From Amia ocellicauda (taxonomy: Eukaryota > Chordata > Actinopteri > Amiiformes > Amiidae): 64,000 nt of DNA. The notes beneath the pieces were generated by a model that saw only the letters and a program-made list of their open reading frames with translations, searched no databases and was not told the DNA's origin. A program made the position numbers and the translations under genes. Location: assembly GCF_036373705.1 (NCBI RefSeq), contig NW_027102733.1, forward strand, positions 1 through 64,000, read 5' to 3'. Shown in pieces: positions 49,574 to 63,730 of this stretch (the first letter of the stretch is position 1; each line of letters opens with the position of its first letter).

Positions 49574-50637
49574 TGCATCTTTTACACACCAAAGGGCGAC
49601 AAATCACAAGTTTTAACTTTGGATACACGCAATTTCATCATTATTTCAGATTTGACTTCCCCAAATACACAGGCATACAATAGATCTTGTTCTCCAACGT
49701 AAACGGTCCCTAGTAACTAGTGTACATTTGTAAATAAATTGAGCATCATGGCTAGAAGTGACTAAATGTTGCCTAATCTTTCTCATCGAGAAATGACACA
49801 ATTATAGCAACACAAAAAGGAACTCCACCGGACAAAGTTCAGTGCTCACAAGGAGCCTCATTCAACACACACGGTTCCATTCCCATTCATGCAAAGCACG
49901 AAAGTGTAAAACTTGGGAACATACTTGAGAGCAAAGATCATATTCAATCTCATTCAAGGCACGGATGTGAATGCAACGGGATGAAATTACTGAAATGATG
50001 CCTGCCCTCGAACTGTGATGATGGACTACCCGACTCGCCAATAATATTGGGTTCTGGTGTATTGAAATACAGGAGCTGCTGGATTTGTGTGTTTTCTTAC
50101 CCCCTCACCATAGTTTGTCAAATGTTTAAACAACTGAACTTATATTCAAGGTTTGTTTCTCTTCATATGTTTTACTGGTTTACATTTGTCTCAGCAACCT
50201 GTTGAATGATTCTTCTGCTTTCAAAACAAAATGACAAAAGGATGAATGCACACACTTGAAAATACAATACATGCAATGTTATGCATCATAGTGATGCAAC
50301 CTCCTTTCAGTTTCATACTGCATGTCAATTGAAATCCTTACTGAAATGCACACCTTCTCAAGATTGCGCTTGACTGGCGTGTCAGGCACTCAATTACAGC
50401 TGTTTTATCAAGACAATGTGTTCGTTTTGTAATATATAGTTCCGGTCTGGTGTGGCACCCCAGCTAACGCACAACGTTGCCACAATGTTGCCACAACGTG
50501 GCGTGTTAGCAGGGACTGTCTGCGGCGCGCTGGTGTGTCCCGGGCTTTAGAGTAGAGAGACAGTTCAACTGTAAGTATGAATGGCAGAAACGGATATTGC
50601 CTTCCCTTTAAGTAGAGCGTCAGGGACAGCCTCCCTG

Positions 50638-50758
50638 GCTTATGGCCATACTAGCCTGAATACGCCCGATCTCGTCCGATCTCGGAAGCTAAGCAGGCTC
50701 GGGCCTGGTCAGTACTTGGATGGGAGACCGCCTGGGAATACCAGGTGCTGTAAGCTTT
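50638..50758 (+). rRNA. 5S: 5S ribosomal RNA (5S-43)
   Basis: Only C6T (GCTTATGG), a CpG transition that leaves a U-G wobble in helix I. Spacer 50759-51822 repeats the spacer after 5S-42, with a further change to ACATGGCGTG after the 11-bp repeats. Confidence 0.97.
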
Positions 50759-51822
50759 TGCATCTTTTACACACCAAAGGGCGACAAATCACAAGTTTTA
50801 ACTTTGGATACACGCAATTTCATCATTATTTCAGATTTGACTTCCCCAAATACACAGGCATACAATAGATCTTGTTCTCCAACGTAAACGGTCCCTAGTA
50901 ACTAGTGTACATTTGTAAATAAATTGAGCATCATGGCTAGAAGTGACTAAATGTTGCCTAATCTTTCTCATCGAGAAATGACACAATTATAGCAACACAA
51001 AAAGGAACTCCACCGGACAAAGTTCAGTGCTCACAAGGAGCCTCATTCAACACACACGGTTCCATTCCCATTCATGCAAAGCACGAAAGTGTAAAACTTG
51101 GGAACATACTTGAGAGCAAAGATCATATTCAATCTCATTCAAGGCACGGATGTGAATGCAACGGGATGAAATTACTGAAATGATGCCTGCCCTCGAACTG
51201 TGATGATGGACTACCCGACTCGCCAATAATATTGGGTTCTGGTGTATTGAAATACAGGAGCTGCTGGATTTGTGTGTTTTCTTACCCCCTCACCATAGTT
51301 TGTCAAATGTTTAAACAACTGAACTTATATTCAAGGTTTGTTTCTCTTCATATGTTTTACTGGTTTACATTTGTCTCAGCAACCTGTTGAATGATTCTTC
51401 TGCTTTCAAAACAAAATGACAAAAGGATGAATGCACACACTTGAAAATACAATACATGCAATGTTATGCATCATAGTGATGCAACCTCCTTTCAGTTTCA
51501 TACTGCATGTCAATTGAAATCCTTACTGAAATGCACACCTTCTCAAGATTGCGCTTGACTGGCGTGTCAGGCACTCAATTACAGCTGTTTTATCAAGACA
51601 ATGTGTTCGTTTTGTAATATATAGTTCCGGTCTGGTGTGGCACCCCAGCTAACGCACAACGTTGCCACAATGTTGCCACAACATGGCGTGTTAGCAGGGA
51701 CTGTCTGCGGCGCGCTGGTGTGTCCCGGGCTTTAGAGTAGAGAGACAGTTCAACTGTAAGTATGAATGGCAGAAACGGATATTGCCTTCCCTTTAAGTAG
51801 AGCGTCAGGGACGGCCTCCCTG

Positions 51823-51943
51823 GCTTATGGCCATACTAGCCTGAATACGCCCGATCTCGTCCGATCTCGGAAGCTAAGCAGGCTCAGGCCTGGTCAGTAC
51901 TTGGATGGGAGACCGCCTGGGAATACCAGGTGCTGTAAGCTTT
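51823..51943 (+). rRNA. 5S: 5S ribosomal RNA, variant (5S-44)
   Basis: C6T, as in 5S-43, plus G64A (GGCTCAGGCC), both CpG transitions; nt 64 is in the A box. Spacer 51944-53007 has GACTAGATG, CATTGAATC and GGCTTCTGG. Confidence 0.96.
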
Positions 51944-53007
51944 TGCATCTTTTACACACCAAAGGGCGACAAATCACAAGTTTTAACTTTGGATACACGC
52001 AATTTCATCATTATTTCAGATTTGACTTCCCCAAATACACAGGCATACAATAGATCTTGTTCTCCAACGTAAACGGTCCCTAGTAACTAGTGTACATTTG
52101 TAAATAAATTGAGCATCATGGCTAGAAGTGACTAGATGTTGCCTAATCTTTCTCATCGAGAAATGACACAATTACAGCAACACAAAAAGGAACTCCACCG
52201 GACAAAGTTCAGTGCTCACAAGGAGCCTCATTCAACACACACGGTTCCATTCCCATTCATGCAAAGCACGAAAGTGTAAAACTTGGGAACATACTTGAGA
52301 GCAAAGATCACATTGAATCTCATTCAAGGCACGGATGTGAATGCAACGGGATGAAATTACTGAAATGATGCCTGCCCTCGAACTGTGATGATGGACTACC
52401 CGACTCGCCAATAATATTGGCTTCTGGTGTATTGAAATACAGGAGCTGCTGGATTTGTGTGTTTTCTTACCCCCTCACCATAGTTTGTCAAATGTTTAAA
52501 CAACTGAACTTATATTCAAGGTTTGTTTCTCTTCATATGTTTTACTGGTTTACATTTGTCTCAGCAACCTGTTGAATGATTCTTCTGCTTTCAAAACAAA
52601 ATGACAACAGGATGAATGCACACACTTGAAAATACAATACATGCAATGTTATGCATCATAGTGATGCAACCTCCTTTCAGTTTCATACTGCATGTCAATT
52701 GAAATCCTTACTGAAATGCACACCTTCTCAAGATTGCGCTTGACTGGCGTGTCAGGCACTCAATTACAGCTGTTTTATCAAGACAATGTGTTCGTTTTGT
52801 AATATATAGTTCCGGTCTGGTGTGGCACCCCAGCTAACGCACAACGTTGCCACAATGTTGCCACAACGTTTCGTGTTAGCAGGGACTGTCTGCGGCGCGC
52901 TGGTGTGTCCCGGGCTTTAGAGTAGAGAGACAGTTCAACTGTAAGTATGAACGGCAGAAACGGATATTGCCTTCCCTTTAAGTAGAGCGTCAGGGACAGC
53001 CTCCCTG

Positions 53008-53128
53008 GCTTACGGCCATACTAGCCTGAATACGCCCGATCTCGTCCGATCTCGGAAGCTAAGCAGGCTCGGGCCTTGTCAGTACTTGGATGGGAGACCG
53101 CCTGGGAATACCAGGTGCTGTAAGCTTT
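53008..53128 (+). rRNA. 5S: 5S rRNA, variant (5S-45)
   Basis: One change, G70T (GGGCCTTGTCAG), in the intermediate element; it breaks the G70-C105 pair. Spacer 53129-54182 (1,054 bp) begins in the AAAGGGCG family and ends in the 1,175-bp class, as after 5S-29. Confidence 0.96.
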
Positions 53129-54182
53129 TGCATCTTTTACACACCAAAGGGCGACAAATCACAAGTTTTAACTTTGGATACACGCAATTTCATCATTATT
53201 TCAGATTTGACTTCCCCAAATACACAGGCATACAATAGATCTTGTTCTCCAACGTAAACGGTCCCTAGTAACTAGTGTACATTTGTAAATAAATTGAGCA
53301 TCATGGCTAGAAGTGACTAAATGTTGCCTAATCTTTCTCATCGAGAAATGACACAATTACAGCAACACAAAAAGGAACTCCACCGGACAAAGTTCAGTGC
53401 TCACAAGGAGCCTCATTCAACACACACGGTTCCATTCCCATTCATGCAAAGCACGAAAGTGTAAAACTTGGGAACATACTTGAGAGCAAAGATCACATTG
53501 AATCTCATTCAAGGCACGGATGTGAATGCAACGGGATGAAATTACTGAAATGATGCCTGCCCTCGAACTGTGATGATGGACTACCCGACTCGCCAATAAT
53601 ATTGGGTTCTGGTGTATTGAAATACAGGAGCTGCTGGATTTGTGTGTTTTCTTACCCCCTCACCATAGTTTGTCAAATGTTTAAACAACTGAACTTATAT
53701 TCAAGGTTTGTTTCTCTTCATATGTTTTACTGGTTTACATTTGTCTCAGCAACCTGTTGAATGATTCTTCTGCTTTCAAAACAAAATGACAACAGGATGA
53801 ATGCACACACTTGAAAATACAAAACATGCAATGTTATGCATCATAGTGATGCAACCTCCTTTCAGTTTCATACTGCATGTCAATTGAAATCCTTACTGAA
53901 ATGCACACCTTCTCAAGATTGCGCTTGACTGGCGTGTCAGGCACTCAATTACAGCTGTTTTATCAAGACAAATGTGTTCGTTTTGTAAAATATAGTTCCG
54001 GTCTGGTGTGGCACCCCAGCTAACGCACAACGTTGCCACAACGTGGCATATTAGCAGGGACTGTCTGCGGCGCGCTGGTGTGTCCCGGGCTTTAGAGTAG
54101 AGAGACAGTTCAACTGTAAGTATGAACGGCAGAAACGGATATTGCCATCCCTTTAAGTAGAGCGTCAGGGACAGCCTCCCTG

Positions 54183-54303
54183 GCTTACGGCCATACTAGC
54201 CTGAATACGCCCGATCTCGTCCGATCTCGGAAGCTAAGCAGGCTCGGGCCTGGTCAGTACTTGGATGGGAGACCGCCTGGGAATACCAGGTGCTGTAAGC
54301 TTT
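54183..54303 (+). rRNA. 5S: 5S ribosomal RNA, consensus (5S-46)
   Basis: Identical to the consensus. Spacer 54304-55357 is of the 1,175-bp class with ACTTGATAGC, also seen after 5S-16. It ends GGGACACCCTCC, shared with the next spacer. Confidence 0.98.
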
Positions 54304-55357
54304 TGCATCTTTTACACACCAGAGCGCGACAAATCACGAGTTTTAACTTTGGATACACGCAATTTCATCATTATTTCAGATTTGACTTCCCCAAATACAC
54401 AGGCATACAATAGATCTTGTTCTCCAACGTAAACGGTCCCTAGTAACTAGGGTACATTCGTAAATAAATTGAGCATCATGGCTAGAAGTGACTAAATGTT
54501 GCCTAATCTTTCTCATCGAGAAATGACACAATTACAGCAACACAAAAAGGAACTCCACCGGACAAAGATCAGTGCTCACAAGGAGCCTCATTCAACACAC
54601 ACGGTTCCATTCCCATTCATGCAAAGCACGAAAGTGTAAAACTTGGGAACATACTTGATAGCAAAGATCACATTCAATCTCATTCAAGGCACGGATGTGA
54701 ATGCAACGGGGTGAAATTACTGAAATGATGCCTGCCCTCGAACTGTGATGATGGACTACCCGACTCGCCAATAATATTGGGTTCTGGTGTATTGAAATAC
54801 AGGAGCTGCTGGATTTGTGTGTTTTCTTACCCCCTCACCATAGTTTGTCAAATGTTTAAACAACTGAACTTATATTCAAGGTTTGTTTCTCTTCATATGT
54901 TTTACTGGTTTACATTTGTCTCAGCAACCTGTTGAATGATTCTTCTGCTTTCAAAACAAAATGACAACAGGATGAATGCACACACTTGAAAATACAATAC
55001 ATGCAATGTTATGCATCATAGTGATGCAACCTCCTTTCAGTTTCATACTGCATGTCAATTGAAATCCTTACTGAAATGCACACCTTCTCAAGATTGCGCT
55101 TGACTGGCGTGTCAGGCACTCAATTACAGCTGTTTTATCAAGACAAATGTGTTCGTTTTGTAAAATATAGTTCCGGTCTGGTGTGGCACCCCAGCTAACG
55201 CACAACGTTGCCACAACGTGGCATATTAGCAGGGACTGTCTGCGGCGCGCTGGTGTGTCCCGGGCTTTAGAGTAGAGAGACAGTTCAACTGTAAGTATGA
55301 ACGGCAGAAACGGATATTGCCATCCCTTTAAGTAGAGCGTCAGGGACACCCTCCCTG

Positions 55358-55478
55358 GCTTACGGCCATACTAGCCTGAATACGCCCGATCTCGTCCGAT
55401 CTCGGAAGCTAAGCAGGCTCGGGCCTGGTCAGTACTTGGATGGGAGACCGCCTGGGAATACCAGGTGCTGTAAGCTTT
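55358..55478 (+). rRNA. 5S: 5S ribosomal RNA, consensus (5S-47)
   Basis: Identical to the consensus. Spacer 55479-56532 has ACAATCACAG and CATTGAATC. Its 3' part repeats that of the preceding spacer, including GACACCCTCC. Confidence 0.98.
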
Positions 55479-56532
55479 TGCATCTTTTACACACCAGAGC
55501 GCGACAAATCACGAGTTTTAACTTTGGATACACGCAATTTCATCATTATTTCAGATTTGACTTCCCCAAATACACAGGCATACAATAGATCTTGTTCTCC
55601 AACGTAAACGGTCCCTAGTAACTAGGGTACATTCGTAAATAAATTGAGCATCATGGCTAGAAGTGACTAAATGTTGCCTAATCTTTCTCATCGAGAAATG
55701 ACACAATCACAGCAACACAAAAAGGAACTCCACCGGACAAAGATCAGTGCTCACAAGGAGCCTCATTCAACACACACGGTTCCATTCCCATTCATGCAAA
55801 GCACGAAAGTGTAAAACTTGGGAACATACTTGAGAGCAAAGATCACATTGAATCTCATTCAAGGCACGGATGTGAATGCAACGGGATGAAATTACTGAAA
55901 TGATGCCTGCCCTCGAACTGTGATGATGGACTACCCGACTCGCCAATAATATTGGGTTCTGGTGTATTGAAATACAGGAGCTGCTGGATTTGTGTGTTTT
56001 CTTACCCCCTCACCATAGTTTGTCAAATGTTTAAACAACTGAACTTATATTCAAGGTTTGTTTCTCTTCATATGTTTTACTGGTTTACATTTGTCTCAGC
56101 AACCTGTTGAATGATTCTTCTGCTTTCAAAACAAAATGACAACAGGATGAATGCACACACTTGAAAATACAATACATGCAATGTTATGCATCATAGTGAT
56201 GCAACCTCCTTTCAGTTTCATACTGCATGTCAATTGAAATCCTTACTGAAATGCACACCTTCTCAAGATTGCGCTTGACTGGCGTGTCAGGCACTCAATT
56301 ACAGCTGTTTTATCAAGACAAATGTGTTCGTTTTGTAAAATATAGTTCCGGTCTGGTGTGGCACCCCAGCTAACGCACAACGTTGCCACAACGTGGCATA
56401 TTAGCAGGGACTGTCTGCGGCGCGCTGGTGTGTCCCGGGCTTTAGAGTAGAGAGACAGTTCAACTGTAAGTATGAACGGCAGAAACGGATATTGCCATCC
56501 CTTTAAGTAGAGCGTCAGGGACACCCTCCCTG

Positions 56533-56653
56533 GCTTACGGCCATACTAGCCTGAATACGCCCGATCTCGTCCGATCTCGGAAGCTAAGCAGGCTCGGGCC
56601 TGGTCAGTACTTGGATGGGAGACCGCCTGGGAATACCAGGTGCTGTAAGCTTT
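56533..56653 (+). rRNA. 5S: 5S ribosomal RNA, consensus (5S-48)
   Basis: Identical to the consensus. Spacer 56654-57706 begins in the 1,175-bp class (AGAGCGCG) and passes into block C, with TGTTAGTTTTG and CTGGTTTGGC as in the spacer after 5S-22. Confidence 0.98.
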
Positions 56654-57706
56654 TGCATCTTTTACACACCAGAGCGCGACAAATCACGAGTTTTAACTTT
56701 GGATACACGCAATTTCATCATTATTTCAGATTTGACTTCCCCAAATACACAGGCATACAATAGATCTTGTTCTCCAACGTAAACGGTCCCTAGTAACTAG
56801 GGTACATTCGTAAATAAATTGAGCATCATGGCTAGAAGTGACTAAATGTTGCCTAATCTTTCTCATCGAGAAATGACACAATTACAGCAACACAAAAAGG
56901 AACTCCACCGGACAAAGTTCAGTGCTCACAAGGAGCCTCATTCAACACACACGGTTCCATTCCCATTCATGCAAAGCACGAAAGTGTAAAACTTGGGAAC
57001 ATACTTGAGAGCAAAGATCACATTCAATCTCATTCAAGGCACGGATGTGAATGCAACGGGATGAAATTACTGAAATGATGCCTGCCCTCGAACTGTGATG
57101 ATGGACTACCCGACTCGCCAATAATATTGGGTTCTGGTGTATTGAAATACAGGAGCTGCTGGATTTGTGTGTTTTCTTACCCCCTCACCATAGTTTGTCA
57201 AATGTTTAAACAACTGAACTTATATTCAAGGTTTGTTTCTCTTCATATGTTTTACTGGTTTACATTTGTCTCAGCAACCTGTTGAATGATTCTTCTGCTT
57301 TCAAAACAAAATGACAACAGGATGAATGCACACACTTGAAAATACAATACATGCAATGTTATGCATCATAGTGATGCAACCTCCTTTCAGTTTCATACTG
57401 CATGTCAATTGAAATCCTTACTGAAATGCACACCTTCTCAAGATTGCGCTTGACTGGCGTGTCAGGCACTCAATTACAGCTGTTTTATCAAGACAATGTG
57501 TTAGTTTTGTAAAATATAGTTCCGGTCTGGTTTGGCACCCCAGCTAACGCACAACGTTGCCACAACGTTTCGTGTTAGCAGGGACTGTCTGCGGCGCGCT
57601 GGTGTGTCCCGGACTTTAGAGTAGAGAGACAGTTCAACTGTAAGTATGAACGGCAGAAACGGATATTGCCTTCCCTTTAAGTAGAGCGTCAGGGACAGCC
57701 TCCCTG

Positions 57707-57827
57707 GCTTACGGCCATACTAGCCTGAATACGCCCGATCTCGTCAGATCTCGGAAGCTAAGCAGGCTCGGGCCTGGTCAGTACTTGGATGGGAGACCGC
57801 CTGGGAATACCAGGTGCTGTTAGCTTT
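57707..57827 (+). rRNA. 5S: 5S rRNA, variant (5S-49)
   Basis: C40A and A115T, the same as 5S-23. Spacer 57828-58891 repeats all its private changes (TAAACTGTCC, GACTCCCCG, TATACTTCC). Confidence 0.95.
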
Positions 57828-58891
57828 TGCATCTTTTACACACCAGAGGGCGACAAATCACGAGTTTTAACTTTGGATACACACAATTTCATCATTATTT
57901 CAGATTTGACTTCCCCAAATACACAGGCATACAATAGATCTTGTTCTCCAACGTAAACTGTCCCTAGTAACTAGGGTATATTCGTAAATAAATTGAGCAT
58001 CATGGCTAGAAGTGACTAAATGTTGCCTAATCTTTCTCATCGAGAAATGACACAATTACAGCAACACAAAAAGGAACTCCACCGGACAAAGTTCAGTGCT
58101 CACAAGGAGCCTCATTCAACACACACGGTTCCATTCCCATTCATGCAAAGCACGAAAGTGTAAAACTTGGGAACATACTTGAGAGCAAAGATCACATTCA
58201 ATCTCATTCAAGGCACGGATGTGAATGCAACGGGATGAAATTACTGAAATGATGCCTGCCCTCGAACTGTGATGATGGACTCCCCGACTCGCCAATAATA
58301 TTGGGTTCTGGTGTATTGAAATACAGGAGCTGCTGGATTTGTGTGTTTTCTTACCCCCTCACCATAGTTTGTCAAATGTTTAAACAACTGAACTTATATT
58401 CAAGGTTTGTTTCTCTTCATATGTTTTACTGGTTTACATTTGTCTCAGCAACCTGTTGAATGATTCTTCTGCTTTCAAAACAAAATGACAACAGGATGAA
58501 TGCACACACTTGAAAATACAATACATGCAATGTTATGCATCATAGTGATGCAACCTCCTTTCAGTTTCATACTGCATGTCAATTGAAATCCTTACTGAAA
58601 TGCACACCTTCTCAAGATTGCGCTTGACTGGTGTGTCAGGCACTCAATTACAGCTGTTTTATCAAAACAATGTGTTCGTTTTGTAATATATACTTCCGGT
58701 CTGGTGTGGCACCCCAGCTAACGCACAACGTTGCCACAATGTTGCCACAACGTGGCGTGTTAGCAGGGACTGTCTGCGGCGCGCTGGTGTGTCCCGGGCT
58801 TTAGAGTAGAGAGACAGTTCAACTGTAAGTATGAACGGCAGAAACGGATATTGCCTTCCCTTTAAGTAGAGCGTCAGGGACAGCCTCCCTG

Positions 58892-59012
58892 GCTTACGGC
58901 CATACTAGCCTGAATACGCTCGATCTCGTCCGATCTCGGAAGCTAAGCAGGCTCGGGCCTGGTCAGTACTTGAATGGGAGACCGCCTGGGAATACCAGGT
59001 GCTGTAAGCTTT
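58892..59012 (+). rRNA. 5S: 5S rRNA, variant (5S-50)
   Basis: C29T and G82A, the same as 5S-24. Spacer 59013-60065 differs from its block A partner at TTGAGAAC and TTCGATTTG. Confidence 0.95.
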
Positions 59013-60065
59013 TGCATCTTTTACACACCAGAGGGCGACAAATCACGAGTTTTAACTTTGGATACACGCAATTTCATCATTATTTCAGATTTGACTTCCC
59101 CAAATACACAGGCATACAATAGATCTTGTTCTCCAACGTAAACGGTCCCTAGTAACTAGGGTACATTCATAAATAAATTGAGCATCATGGCTAGAAGTGA
59201 CTAAATGTTGCCTAATCTTTCTCATCGAGAAATGACACAATTACAGCAACACAAAAAGGAACTCCACCGGACAAAGTTCAGTGCTCACAAGGAGCCTCAT
59301 TCAACACACACGGTTCCATTCCCATTCATGCAAAGCACGAAAGTGTAAAACTTGAGAACATACTTGAGAGCAAAGATCACATTCAATCTCATTCAAGGCA
59401 CGGATGTGAATGCAACGGGATGAAATTACTGAAATGATGCCTGCCCTCGAACTGTGATGATGGACTACCTGATTCGCCAATAATATTGGGTTCTGGTGTA
59501 TTGAAATACAGGAGCTGCTGGATTTGTGTGTTTTCTTACCCCCTCACCATAGTTTGTCAAATGTTTAAACAACTGAACTTATATTCAAGGTTTGTTTCTC
59601 TTCATATGTTTTACTGGTTTACATTTGTCTCAGCAACCTGTTGAATGATTCTTCTGCTTTCAAAACAAAATGACAACAGGATGAATGCACACACTTGAAA
59701 ATACAATACATGCAATGTTATGCATCATAGTGATGCAACCTCCTTTCAGTTTCATACTGCATGTCAATTGAAATCCTTACTGAAATGCACACCTTCTCAA
59801 GATTGCGCTTGACTGGCGTGTCAGGCACTCAATTACAGCTGTTTTATCAAGACAATGTGTTCGATTTGTAAAATATAGTTCCGGTCTGGTGTGGCACCCC
59901 AGCTAACGCACAACGTTGCCACAACGTGGCGTGTTAGCAGGGACTGTCTGCGGCGCGCTGGTGTGTCCCGGGCTTTAGAGTAGAGAGACAGTTCAACTGT
60001 AAGTATGAATGGCAGAAACGGATATTGCCTTCCCTTTAAATAGAGCGTCAGGGACAGCCTCCCTG

Positions 60066-60186
60066 GCTTACGGCCATACTAGCCTGAATACGCCCGATCT
60101 CGTCCGATCTCGGAAGCCAAGCAGGCTCGGGCCTGGTCAGTACTTGGATGGGAGACCGCCTGGGAATACCAGGTGCTGTAAGCTTT
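60066..60186 (+). rRNA. 5S: 5S ribosomal RNA (5S-51)
   Basis: T53C only, with TTTAAA upstream, the same as 5S-25. Spacer 60187-61239 differs from its partner at TGCCATCG. Confidence 0.97.
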
Positions 60187-61239
60187 TGCACCTTTTACAC
60201 ACCAGAGGGCGACAAATCACGAGTTTTAACTTTGGATACACACAATTTCATCATTATTTCAGATTTTACTTCCCCAAATACACAGGCATACAATAGATCT
60301 TGTTCTCCAACGTAAACGGTCCCTAGTAACTAGGGTACATTCGTAAATAAATTGAGCATCATGGCTAGAAGTGACTAAATGTTGCCTAATCTTTCTCATC
60401 AAGAAATGACACAATTACAGCAACACAAAAAGGAACTCCACCGGACAAAGTTCAGTGCTCACAAGGAGCCTCATTCAACACACACGGTTCCATTCCCATT
60501 CATGCAAAGCACGAAAGTGTAAAACTTGGGAACGTACTTGAGAGCAAAGATCACATTCAATCTCATTCAAGGCACGGATGTGAATGCAACGGGATGAAAT
60601 TACTGAAATGATGCCTGCCATCGAACTGTGATGATGGACTACCCGACTCGCCAATAATATTGGGTTCTGGTGTATTGAAATACAGGAGCTGCTGGATTTG
60701 TGTGTTTTCTTACCCCCTCACCATAGTTTGTCAAATGTTTAAACAACTGAACTTATATTCAAGGTTTGTTTCTCTTCATATGTTTTACTGGTTTACATTT
60801 GTCTCAGCAACCTGTTGAATGATTCATCTGCTTTCAAAACAAAATGACAACAGGATGAATGCACACACTTGAAAATACACTACATGCAATGTTATGCATC
60901 ATAGTGATGCAACCTCCTTTCAGTTTCATACTGCATGTCAATTGAAATCCTTACTGAAATGCACACCTTCTCAAGATTGCGCTTGACTGGCGTGACAGGC
61001 ACTCAATTACAGCTGTTTTATCAAGACAATGTGTTCGTTTTGTAAAATATAGTTCCGGTCTGGTGTGGCACCCCAGCTAACGCACAACGTTGCCACAACG
61101 TGGCGTGTTAGCAGGGACAGTCTGCGGCGCGCTGGTGTGTCCCGGGCTTTAGAGTAGAGAGACAGTTCAACTGTAAGTATGAACGGCAGAAACGGATATT
61201 GCCTTCCCTTTAAGTAGAGCGTCAGGAACAGCCTCCCTG

Positions 61240-61360
61240 GCTTATGGCCATTCTAGCCTGAATACGCCCGATCTCGTCCGATCTCGGAAGCCAAGCAGGC
61301 TCGGGCCTGGTCAGCACTTGGATGGGAGACTGCCTGGGAATACCAGGTGCTGTAAGCTTT
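61240..61360 (+). rRNA. 5S: 5S rRNA, divergent (5S-52)
   Basis: C6T, A13T, T53C, T76C and C92T, the same as 5S-26. Spacer 61361-62424 carries the same private set, including the broken 13-bp palindrome. Confidence 0.94.
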
Positions 61361-62424
61361 TGCACCTTTTACACACCAGAGGGCGACAAATCACGAGTTT
61401 TAACTTTGGATACACACAATTTCATCATTATTTCAGATTTGACTTCCCCAAATACACAGGCATACAATAGATCTTGTTCTCCAACGTAAACGGTCCCTAG
61501 TAACTAGGGTACATTCGTAACTAAATTGAGCATCATGGCTAGAAGTGACTAAATGTTGCCTAATCTTTCTCATCAAGAAATGACACAATTACAGCAACAC
61601 AAAAAGGAACTCCACCGGACAAAGTTCAGTGCTCACAAGGAGCCTCATTCAACACACACGGTTCCATTCCCATTCATGCAAAGCAAGAAAGTGTAAAACT
61701 TGGGAACATACTTGAGAGCAAAGATCACATTCAATCTCATTCAAGGCACGGATGTGAATGCAACGGGATGAAATTACTGAAATGATGCCTGCCCTCGAAC
61801 TGTGATGATGGACTACCCGACTCGCCAATCATGTTGGGTTCTGGTGTATTGAAATACAGGAGCTGCTGGATTTGTATGTTTTCTTACCCCCTCACCATAG
61901 TTTGTCAAATGTTTAAACAACTGAACTTATATTCAAGGTTTGTTTCTCTTCATATGTTTTACTGGTTTACATTTGTCTCAGCAACCTGTTGAATGATTCT
62001 TCTGCTTTCAAAACAAAATGACAACAGGATGAATGCACACACTTGAAAATACAATACATGCAATGTTATGCATCATAGTGATGCAACCTCCTTTCAGTTT
62101 CATACTGCATGTCAATTGAAATCCTTACTGAAATGCACACCTTGTCAAGATTGCGCTTGACTCGCGTGTCAGGCACTCAATTACAGCTGTTTTATCAAGA
62201 CAATGTGTTCGTTTTGTAATATATAGTTCCGGTCTGGTGTGGCACCCCAGCTAACGCACAACGTTGCCACAATGTTGCCACAACGTGGCGTGTTAGCAGG
62301 GACTGTCTGCGGCGCGCTGGTGTGTCCCGGGCTTTAGAGTAGAGAGACAGTTCAACTGTAAGTATGAACGGCAGAAACGGATATTGCCTTCCCTTTAAGT
62401 AGAGCGTCAGGGAGAGCCTCCCTG

Positions 62425-62545
62425 GCTTACGGCCATACTAGCCTGAATACGCCCGATCTCGTCCGATCTCGGAAGCTAAGCAGGCTCGGGCCTGGTCAGT
62501 ACTTGGATGGGAGACCGCCTGGGAATACCAGGTGCTGTAAGCTTT
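62425..62545 (+). rRNA. 5S: 5S ribosomal RNA, consensus (5S-53)
   Basis: Identical to the consensus, partner of 5S-27, including GGGAGAGCC in the flank. Spacer 62546-63609 lacks the ACACATACGG change of its partner, so that change is probably younger than the duplication. Confidence 0.98.
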
Positions 62546-63609
62546 TGCATCTTTTACACACCAGAGGGCGACAAATCACGAGTTTTAACTTTGGATACAC
62601 GCAATTTCATCATTATTTCAGATTTGACTTCCCCAAATACACAGGCATACAATAGATCTTGTTCTCCAACGTAAACGGTCCCTAGTAACTAGGGTACATT
62701 CGTAAATAAATTGAGCATCATGGCTAGAAGTGACTAAATGTTGCCTAATCTTTCTCATCGAGAAATGACACAATTACAGCAACACAAAAAGGAACTCCAC
62801 CGGACAAAGTTCAGTGCTCACAAGGAGCCTCATTCAACACACACGGTTCCATTCCCATTCATGCAAAGCACGAAAGTGTAAAACTTGGGAACATACTTGA
62901 GAGCAAAGATCACATTCAATCTCATTCAAGGCACGGATGTGAATGCAACGGGATGAAATTACTGAAATGATGCCTGCCCTCGAACTGTGATGATGGACTA
63001 CCCGACTCGCCAATAATATTGGGTTCTGGTGTATTGAAATACAGGAGCTGCTGGATTTGTGTGTTTTCTTACCCCCTCACCATAGTTTGTCAAATGTTTA
63101 AACAACTGAACTTATATTCAAGGTTTGTTTCTCTTCATATGTTTTACTGGTTTACATTTGTCTCAGCAACCTGTTGAATGATTCTTCTGCTTTCAAAACA
63201 AAATGACAACAGGATGAATGCAAACACTTGAAAATACAATACATGCAATGTTATGCATCATAGTGATGCAACCTCCTTTCAGTTTCATACTGCATGTCAA
63301 TTGAAATCCTTACTGAAATGCACACCTTCTCAAGATTGCGCTTGACTGGCGTGTCAGGCACTCAATTACAGCTGTTTTATCAAGACAATGTGTTCGTTTT
63401 GTAATATATAGTTCCGGTCTGGTGTGGCACCCCAGCTAACGCACAACGTTGCCACAATGTTGCCACAACGTGGCGTGTTAGCAGGGACTGTCTGCGGCGC
63501 GCTGGTGTGTCCCGGGCTTTAGAGTAGAGAGACAGTTCAACTGTAAGTATGAACGGCAGAAACGGATATTGCCTTCCCTTTAAGTAGAGCGTCAGGGACA
63601 GCCTCCCTG

Positions 63610-63730
63610 GCTTACGGCCATACTAGCCTGAATACGCCCAATCTCGTCCGATCTCGGAAGCTAAGCAGGCTCGGGCCTGGTCAGTATTTGGATGGGAGAC
63701 CGCCTGGGAATACCAGGTGCTGTAAGCTTT
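63610..63730 (+). rRNA. 5S: 5S ribosomal RNA, variant (5S-54)
   Basis: G31A and C78T, the same as 5S-28. Spacer 63731-64000 is cut by the window end after 270 bp. It has AAAGGGCG and ACTAGTGTACATTTG. Confidence 0.96.
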